Positions 6,773 to 10,882 of a stretch of 10,882 nucleotides of DNA are shown in pieces. The translations under genes and the position numbers were made by a program. Within the stretch, counting starts at the first letter, position 1. Each line of letters opens with the position of its first letter. The DNA lies in the NCBI GenBank assembly GCA_035291605.1, contig DATDRS010000447.1:1-10882 (forward strand). The letters are read 5' to 3'. This DNA is from DATDRS01 sp035291605. Lineage in GTDB: Bacteria > Chloroflexota > Anaerolineae > Anaerolineales > UBA6663. A model generated the notes under the pieces. It had not been told where the DNA came from, searched no databases, and saw only the letters and a list, made by a program, of their open reading frames with translations.

Positions 6773-7807
6773 TCATTTTCCAGCCAGCGGCGCGGTGTGC
6801 CCCTCGGCGCTGTGATACAGCCAGCAGCGGACCAGGTGATCGGGCGCGACCGGTTTCAAGTCGGGCAATTTGTCGGTGCAGATCGTCAGATTGTGCTCCA
6901 CGCGGAACCGGCAGCGCGGGGCAAAACGGCAGCCGGAGGGCAGGTTGACGAGGTTCGGCACCGAGCCGGGGATAGTGTCGAGCTCGTCTTTCACGATCCC
7001 CAGGACGGGGATAGAGCCGATCAACCCCTGCGTGTACGGATGTTTCGGCTCGGCGAAGAGGGTCTTCACGTCGGTCTGCTCGACGATCTGGCCCGCGTAC
7101 ATCACGGCCACACGCTCGCACATCTCGGCGACCACGCCGAGGTCGTGAGTGATGAGGATGATCGAGGCCTGCATCTTGGTGCGCAGCTCGCGCATCAGGT
7201 CGAGGATCTGCGCCTGGATCGTCACGTCGAGCGCGGTCGTCGGCTCGTCGGCGATGAGCAGCTCCGGCACGCAGGCGAGGGCCATGGCGATCATCACGCG
7301 CTGGGCCATGCCGCCGGAGAGTTCGTGCGGGAAGGCCGTGGCGCGGCGCTCGGCGTCGGAGATGCCGACCATTTTGAGGAGATCAATCGCGCGCCGCCAG
7401 CCGTCCTCTTTGCCCAGCGAGCGGTGGATGTCGAGGACTTCGGCGATCTGGTCGCCCACGCGGAACACCGGGTTGAGGCTGGACTGCGGCTGCTGGAAGA
7501 TCATCGAGATGCGGTTGCCCCGGATGTGCACCATGTCGGCCTCGGCGAGCTTGAGCAAATCCTGGCCGTCGAAGACGATCTCGCCCTCGATCGTCTTGCC
7601 GGGCATGCCGATCAGCCGCATGATCGAGAGCGAGGTCACACTCTTGCCGCACCCCGACTCGCCCACCAGCCCCATCACTTCGCCGCGCCGGACGGCGAAG
7701 TCCACGCCGTCCACCGATTTGACCACGCCGTCCTCGGTGAAGAAATAGGTCTTCAGGTTTTTGACTTCCAGGATGTTGCCGTTCGTTTTGGTTTCAACTG
7801 CAGCCAT
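6773..7807 (-). CDS. Opp/Dpp-type ABC importer ATPase, DppD/OppD-like
   Basis: This is the first ATPase of the peptide/solute importer; it forms a heterodimer with the DppF-like protein on the cytoplasmic face. The 344 residues contain Walker A GESGCGKS at 49-56, Q-loop Q105/Q106, signature SGGMAQR at 164-170, Walker B LLIADEP at 183-189, TALD at 191-194 and switch H221. The C-terminal oligopeptide domain has C293, C299, C310 and C328, the four-cysteine pattern associated with an iron-sulfur cluster. The signature SGGMAQR (rather than SGGQRQR) is the normal OppD/DppD version. GAGG lies 5 nt before the ATG. The gene ends just inside the alternative start of the DppF-like gene. It is separated from the permease genes by the DUF4058 gene and a 142-bp gap with a palindromic element, so it may need its own promoter. 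Confidence 0.95.
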   Translation of the reverse strand: MAAVETKTNGNILEVKNLKTYFFTEDGVVKSVDGVDFAVRRGEVMGLVGESGCGKSVTSLSIMRLIGMPGKTIEGEIVFDGQDLLKLAEADMVHIRGNRISMIFQQPQSSLNPVFRVGDQIAEVLDIHRSLGKEDGWRRAIDLLKMVGISDAERRATAFPHELSGGMAQRVMIAMALACVPELLIADEPTTALDVTIQAQILDLMRELRTKMQASIILITHDLGVVAEMCERVAVMYAGQIVEQTDVKTLFAEPKHPYTQGLIGSIPVLGIVKDELDTIPGSVPNLVNLPSGCRFAPRCRFRVEHNLTICTDKLPDLKPVAPDHLVRCWLYHSAEGHTAPLAGK

Positions 7808-7813
7808 ATAATC

Positions 7814-7840
7814 CTCAGAATTATGATTTTACTTTCTGAG
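7814..7840. promoter_or_regulatory. Inverted repeat over the ribosome binding site of the DppD-like gene
   Basis: CTCAGAA (7814-7820) and TTCTGAG (7834-7840) are exact reverse complements separated by 13 bp. On the transcript the 3' arm includes the GAGG ribosome binding site, so pairing could hide it. As DNA it could be an operator, since it covers the weak -10-like CATAAT at 7820-7825. The function is inferred. Confidence 0.4.
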
Positions 7841-7850
7841 TCGGCGTCAA
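7820..7850 (-). promoter_or_regulatory. Weak candidate promoter for the DppD/DppF-like pair
   Basis: On the minus strand TTGACG (7845-7850) is followed after 19 bp by CATAAT (7820-7825). The spacer is longer than the 17 bp optimum and both hexamers deviate by one base, so this is tentative. The -35-like hexamer lies inside the arm of the large palindrome, so the element itself may have supplied promoter sequence. Confidence 0.3.
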
Positions 7851-7937
7851 CGGATGTTCAACGGATAAACGGATAGTGCGCGATAAATCCGTTTACACGA
7901 AGCGGTTTCATATCCGTTGACGCCGAGTCAAAATCAT
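7823..7937. repeat. Nested palindromic element with ATCCGTT-type repeats
   Basis: Outer arms at 7841-7855 and 7912-7926 are perfect 15-bp reverse complements. Flanking them, ATGATTTT (7823-7830) pairs with AAAATCAT (7930-7937). Inside, TAAACGGAT (7866-7874) pairs with ATCCGTTTA (7887-7895) around a 12-nt loop. The core ACGGAT occurs three times on the plus strand (in 7847-7855, 7858-7866 and 7867-7874) and twice inverted. It fills most of the gap between the DUF4058 stop and the DppD-like start. It contains no open frame and could be a miniature inverted-repeat element, a cluster of protein-binding sites, or a folded 3'/5' UTR. Confidence 0.8.
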
Positions 7938-7949
7938 TTTCTTACATCT

Positions 7950-8717
7950 CTACAACTTCTCGCGGAGGAGCGCCTCGGCCCACGCCGCATCGCTCTCCGT
8001 CAGGCGCGGTTCGGGGGGCTGGCGGTAGTTCACGCGCCGGGCGTAACTGGCGCGCTCATAAATGCCGTCCAATAGCGGTTTAAGGTCCACCTGGGGTTCG
8101 GGTTCGCCGGGGCGCAGGGGGACCGGGAAGACCGGGATGGGGTCTCGCACCGCGAACGGGTAGAGCGCGGCGCGGGGGCGGTGCTCGTAGCGGCTGACGA
8201 GGAGGCGGTAATCGCTCGCCTGGCTGCCCGTCATGGGCATGGGCGGATGGGCGCGCAGGAGGTCAATTTCGATCAGGGCGGTGAACGTGGCGAGGAGCAT
8301 GCGCCGTTTGATCTCGTATTCCTCCCGGTTCTCGCCAGGGCGCTTGTTAGTATAGGAGAGGACTTCGATGGCGGTGATCACCTCGTCGTCCACCGGGTCA
8401 CGGATCTCCAGGTAGATTTGGCGTTTGTCCTCTTCCGGCTCGGGCAGCAGGACTTCGACGGCGGGAGGCGAAAGCGTGAGTGCCGCCGTGGCCTGGCGCG
8501 GCTCCGGGCGCCCCACGACGGCCACATCCGGTTTGCCCACGAACTGCCGCTGTGGGGTCTCGACGAGATACACGCGCTCCTCGACGGCGACGTAATACTT
8601 CGGGGCGACTATCGGCGCCAACGCGTCGCGCAGGGCGATAATCAGGCTATAGTGAACGTCCGGCCACAGGCTCGGTCGTTCCAGGTAGGGGTCCATGCCG
8701 GGGAAGGGGGAAGGCAT
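7950..8717 (-). CDS. DUF4058 family protein
   Basis: I recognise the family from its N-terminal MPSPFPGMDPYLE and the later IEVLSYTNK...Y..KR and EIDLLR segments; its biochemical function is unknown to me. The 255-residue protein carries, in order, GKPDVAVV (D64), a YLEIRD strand, AIEVLSYTNKR (E118, K125) and LIEIDLLRAHP (E150, D152). The D...E-V-L-S...K order recalls the PD-(D/E)XK-like fold of Uma2/DUF820 proteins, but that is inference. I placed the start at 8717 because the canonical N-terminus begins there and the promoter at 8749-8777 would lie inside the coding region of any longer version; the frame is open to 8777. There is no Shine-Dalgarno. The gene sits between the permease and ATPase genes of one importer, an unusual place that suggests later insertion. 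Confidence 0.9.
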   Translation of the reverse strand: MPSPFPGMDPYLERPSLWPDVHYSLIIALRDALAPIVAPKYYVAVEERVYLVETPQRQFVGKPDVAVVGRPEPRQATAALTLSPPAVEVLLPEPEEDKRQIYLEIRDPVDDEVITAIEVLSYTNKRPGENREEYEIKRRMLLATFTALIEIDLLRAHPPMPMTGSQASDYRLLVSRYEHRPRAALYPFAVRDPIPVFPVPLRPGEPEPQVDLKPLLDGIYERASYARRVNYRQPPEPRLTESDAAWAEALLREKL

Positions 8718-8737
8718 CTGGTCTATCGCAGAAGCGC

Positions 8738-8748
8738 AGGGTGACCCT
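8738..8748. promoter_or_regulatory. Operator-like palindrome at the DUF4058 transcription start
   Basis: AGGGT-g-ACCCT is a perfect 11-bp odd palindrome directly after the -10 hexamer, covering the expected transcription start near 8742. A repressor bound here would block initiation. No regulator gene that could bind it is visible in the window. Confidence 0.45.
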
Positions 8749-8777
8749 AGTATAGCCGGGAGGGGCGTTGCTGGCAA
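8749..8777 (-). promoter_or_regulatory. Sigma70-type promoter for the DUF4058 gene
   Basis: On the minus strand TTGCCA (8772-8777) is followed after exactly 17 bp by TATACT (8749-8754). Each hexamer differs by one base from consensus and the spacing is ideal. The promoter begins right after the DppC-like stop codon (8778-8780) and predicts a leader of about 25 nt before the ATG at 8715-8717. It is the best two-part promoter in the window. Confidence 0.75.
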
Positions 8778-9776
8778 TTAGAGCTTCAAGCGCGGGTCGA
8801 GCGCGTCGCGCAGGCCGTCGCCGACGAAGTTGAACGACAGCGCCCAGAAGAAGATCGGCAGGCCGGGGATGAGCGGCAGCCAGGGATGCTCGAACATGTA
8901 GGCCTGGGCGGCGGCCAGCATGTTGCCCCACGTCGGCGTCGGGTCCTGGATGCCCAGGCCCAGAAAGCTCAGCGCGGCCTCGGTCACGCCGTACGCGCCT
9001 AGCGCCAGGCTGGCCTCGACGATGATGGGCGCCATGGCGTTGGGCACCATGTGCCGGAAAATGATGTAGATGTCGTTGGCCCCGAGCGCGCGCGCGGCTT
9101 CCACGAACTGCTGTTCGCGCAGCGCCAGCACCATGCCGCGCATCAGTTGCGAGGTGACCAGCCAGCCGAACGCGGTCAGCACGGCGATGATCAGCACCGC
9201 CTGCCGCGTCTGGCTTTCCGGGAGGAGCATGATGCCGCTCATGAAGCGGATGATCACCTGCGGGATGGGCAGCGTCTCAGGATTTTGCAACAGGATGGAC
9301 GAGACGATGAGCAGCAGGGGCAGCTGCGGGATGGTCAGCATGAACTCGACGAACCGGCTGAGGACGGCGTCCACCCGCCCGCCGTAGTAGCCGGAGATCG
9401 CGCCGACGGTCACGCCGATGACCGTGCTGGACAGGGTGGCGGTGACGGCCACCGTCACCGAGATGCGGGCGGCGTACACCAGGCGCGAGAGGTAATCGCG
9501 GCCTATCTGATCCGTGCCCAGCCAGTGCCGCATGCCGGTGCCCGCGCTGGTGGACAGGGGCGCGGCGAAGGAGTTGCCGACTTCGATTTCGTCCGGCCTG
9601 AGAGGCGCGATCTGCGGGGCGAAGACCGAGACGAGGAAGACGCCCACGACCACGACCAGCGAGACGAGGGCCAGCCTGTGCCGGCTGAAGCGCTGCACGA
9701 CGATCTTGACCTGGTTCTGCTCCTCCGGCATCGCCTCCGCCGGGAGGATTTCGACGACTTTGGCTGTGGTGGTCAT
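8778..9776 (-). CDS. Opp/Dpp-type ABC importer permease, DppC/OppC-like
   Basis: This inner-membrane permease subunit forms the translocation channel with the DppB-like protein. The 332 residues start with a cytoplasmic tail and a first membrane segment near 36-58. The typical OppC segment HWLGTDQIGRDYLSRLVYAARISV follows at 84-107, then further membrane segments near 107-130, 143-163, 193-212, 247-268 and 299-318. The cytoplasmic coupling (EAA) loop reads EAARALGANDIYIIFRHMVPN at 226-246, and the C-terminus GDGLRDALDPRLK is a family hallmark. About 30 residues between 163 and 192 look like an extra loop, making it longer than the usual 290-300. AGGAG (9787-9791) lies 10 nt before the ATG. 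It follows the DppB-like gene by 17 nt, so the two are one operon. Confidence 0.95.
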   Translation of the reverse strand: MTTTAKVVEILPAEAMPEEQNQVKIVVQRFSRHRLALVSLVVVVGVFLVSVFAPQIAPLRPDEIEVGNSFAAPLSTSAGTGMRHWLGTDQIGRDYLSRLVYAARISVTVAVTATLSSTVIGVTVGAISGYYGGRVDAVLSRFVEFMLTIPQLPLLLIVSSILLQNPETLPIPQVIIRFMSGIMLLPESQTRQAVLIIAVLTAFGWLVTSQLMRGMVLALREQQFVEAARALGANDIYIIFRHMVPNAMAPIIVEASLALGAYGVTEAALSFLGLGIQDPTPTWGNMLAAAQAYMFEHPWLPLIPGLPIFFWALSFNFVGDGLRDALDPRLKL

Positions 9777-9786
9777 GAGGGGTGAT

Positions 9787-9791
9787 CTCCT
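9787..9791 (-). promoter_or_regulatory. Ribosome binding site of the DppC-like gene
   Basis: AGGAG on the minus strand lies 10 nt before the ATG (9774-9776), in the 17-bp gap after the DppB-like stop, and supports that start. Confidence 0.7.
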
Positions 9792-9793
9792 GA

Positions 9794-10882
9794 TTAAGTC
9801 AACCGGATGCGCGGATCAACGACCGTATACAGCACATCCCTCAGCAGGGTGGCGAACACCGTCAGGACCGCCGTGATGAACAGCAGCGCCATCGCCACCG
9901 GATAGTCGTAACGCCCCAGCGCGTCAATGAACAGCCGGCCCATGCCCGGCCAGTTGAAGACCGTCTCGGTGATGATCGCGCCGCCGAACATGGCCGGGAT
10001 GGCAAACACGACGATGGTCAGGAAGGGGATGAGGGCGTTGCGCAGCGCGTGGCGCATGATCACCACCTGCTCGATCAGGCCCTTGGCGCGCGCAGTGCGC
10101 ACGTAGTCCTGGCGCATGACCTCCAACATGCTGGCGCGCACGTAGCGGCTCCAGCCGGCCACGTTGACCATCGCCAGCACGGCTACCGGCATGATCATGC
10201 GCAGCAGGTTGTCGGTCAGAGAGCCGGCGTCAATCTTGCCGACCAGCGGGATGACGTAGTCCTTGATCCCGACCGCATTGCCCACCGGGAGGTAGGGCCA
10301 GCCGACGCCGTGCAGGAAGACGCCGAAGAACAGGATCATCAAAATGCCGAAGAAGAAGGTCGGCATGGACTGCCCGATGAAGGACAGACTGGTAAAAAAG
10401 TAATCAAAGCGTGAGTACTGGCGCACGGCCGAGTAAATGCCCAGCGGCAGGCCGACCAGCAGCGACAGCGCGTAGGCCGCGCTCATCAGTTGCAAGGTGC
10501 GCGGGAAGCGCGTCTTAATCAACGTAGAAACCGGCCGGTCGCGCAGCATCTGCCACGACAGGCCGAAATCGCCAAACAGCACGCCCCTGCTCGTCCGCCG
10601 GCCCTTGAGGGAAGCCAGGGTGACATCCTCTCCGCAGCCGGTCATCACCGTGGCCGTGCGGCCATCCGCGCCCGTCACCTGCTCCTCGATCGGCTTGCGG
10701 CAGCCCACGACGAGATCGCTCCAATCCTCCTGGCCGCCGAGCGCGAGCGGGCCGTTTGGCAGGCCGATCAGCCAGCGCGTGAAGCGCACGGGGAGGATCA
10801 GGTCCAATTCAAAGTAAGCGCGGATGCGCGCCACGTCGTCGGCCGTGATGCGCATGCGGCCGCTCTGCTGGATCTCGGTGAG
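9794..10882 (-). CDS. Opp/Dpp-type ABC importer permease, DppB/OppB-like, 5' end missing
   Basis: This is the other channel-forming permease of the importer. The reading frame stays open to the window edge, and the methionine at 10853-10855 is internal: family members have a first membrane helix and a P-G-D-P-like segment before the stretch that here reads RITADDVARIRAYFELDLILPVRFTRWL. The 362 visible residues (numbered from the edge) include FGDFGLSW at 103-110, membrane segments near 131-154, 167-190, 227-245 and about 282-300, the coupling loop QDYVRTARAKGL at 258-269, and the family motif IITETVFNWPGMGRLF. A soluble insertion at about 44-100, on the external side, contains two cysteines (C61, C83) that could form a disulfide. 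The stop is 17 nt from the DppC-like start. Substrate unknown. Confidence 0.94.
   Translation of the reverse strand, partial: LTEIQQSGRMRITADDVARIRAYFELDLILPVRFTRWLIGLPNGPLALGGQEDWSDLVVGCRKPIEEQVTGADGRTATVMTGCGEDVTLASLKGRRTSRGVLFGDFGLSWQMLRDRPVSTLIKTRFPRTLQLMSAAYALSLLVGLPLGIYSAVRQYSRFDYFFTSLSFIGQSMPTFFFGILMILFFGVFLHGVGWPYLPVGNAVGIKDYVIPLVGKIDAGSLTDNLLRMIMPVAVLAMVNVAGWSRYVRASMLEVMRQDYVRTARAKGLIEQVVIMRHALRNALIPFLTIVVFAIPAMFGGAIITETVFNWPGMGRLFIDALGRYDYPVAMALLFITAVLTVFATLLRDVLYTVVDPRIRLT

Noticed and set aside
6756..7121. N-terminal extension of the DppF-like protein into the DppD-like gene
   Set aside because: The extra frame is Arg/Pro-rich and has no homology-like features. The ATP-binding protein begins normally after the ATG at 6753-6755, which has a good ribosome binding site.
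7823..7937. Plasmid-type replication origin with iterons
   Set aside because: Repeated ACGGAT words recall iterons, but there is no rep gene, no AT-rich unwinding region and no partition gene in a window of ordinary chromosomal genes.
8718..8777. A 20-residue N-terminal extension of the DUF4058 protein
   Set aside because: The canonical family N-terminus MPSPFPGMDPYLE starts at 8717, and the extension lies over the promoter and operator-like palindrome.
10853..10855. The ATG as start of the DppB-like permease
   Set aside because: The frame remains open to the window edge (preceding residues LTEIQQSGR), and starting here would remove the first membrane helix that the family always has.

Overview
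The window (10,882 bp, GC-rich) reads as a bacterial chromosome segment in which every gene I can support lies on the minus strand. The mix of genes fits Chloroflexota, perhaps Anaerolineae: a DUF4058 protein, a response regulator joined to a Roadblock-like domain, several genes without Shine-Dalgarno sequences, and clusters of palindromic intergenic repeats. That assignment is inference from gene content and style, not from a marker gene.

In transcription order (right to left) the first block, 10882 to 5739, is an Opp/Dpp-type peptide/solute ABC importer: a 5'-truncated DppB-like permease, a DppC-like permease, a DUF4058 gene interrupting the set, then two ATPases (DppD-like and DppF-like) with the C-terminal cysteine motif of that family. 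No substrate-binding protein is visible; it may lie beyond position 10882. The DUF4058 gene has its own good promoter with a short palindrome at the start point. It is separated from the DppD-like gene by a nested palindromic element at 7823-7937.

The space between the DppF-like gene and the next gene (about 5553-5738) is packed with REP-like hairpins and near-identical repeats. One repeat copy contains the last codons of the DppF-like gene. Next come a CPBP-family intramembrane protease gene (5552-4650) and a response regulator (4634-3372) with a REC domain, a Roadblock/LC7-like domain and a C-terminal tail carrying two copies of an SFWDAAV motif. After it come tRNA-Gln(UUG) (3340-3269), glmU for UDP-GlcNAc synthesis (3084-1741), a CNNM/CBS/CorC_HlyC membrane protein (1687-323) and cdd, a cytidine deaminase running off the left edge. 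The last three genes are close together (53-nt gap, then an 8-nt overlap) and probably cotranscribed.

I found no CRISPR array, phage, transposase or recognisable defence cluster. The most interesting material is the regulatory and repeat architecture: the two repeat clusters, the DUF4058 insertion with its own promoter and operator-like palindrome, a 14-bp extended -10 sequence shared by the tRNA and the response regulator, and the duplicated tail motif of the response regulator.
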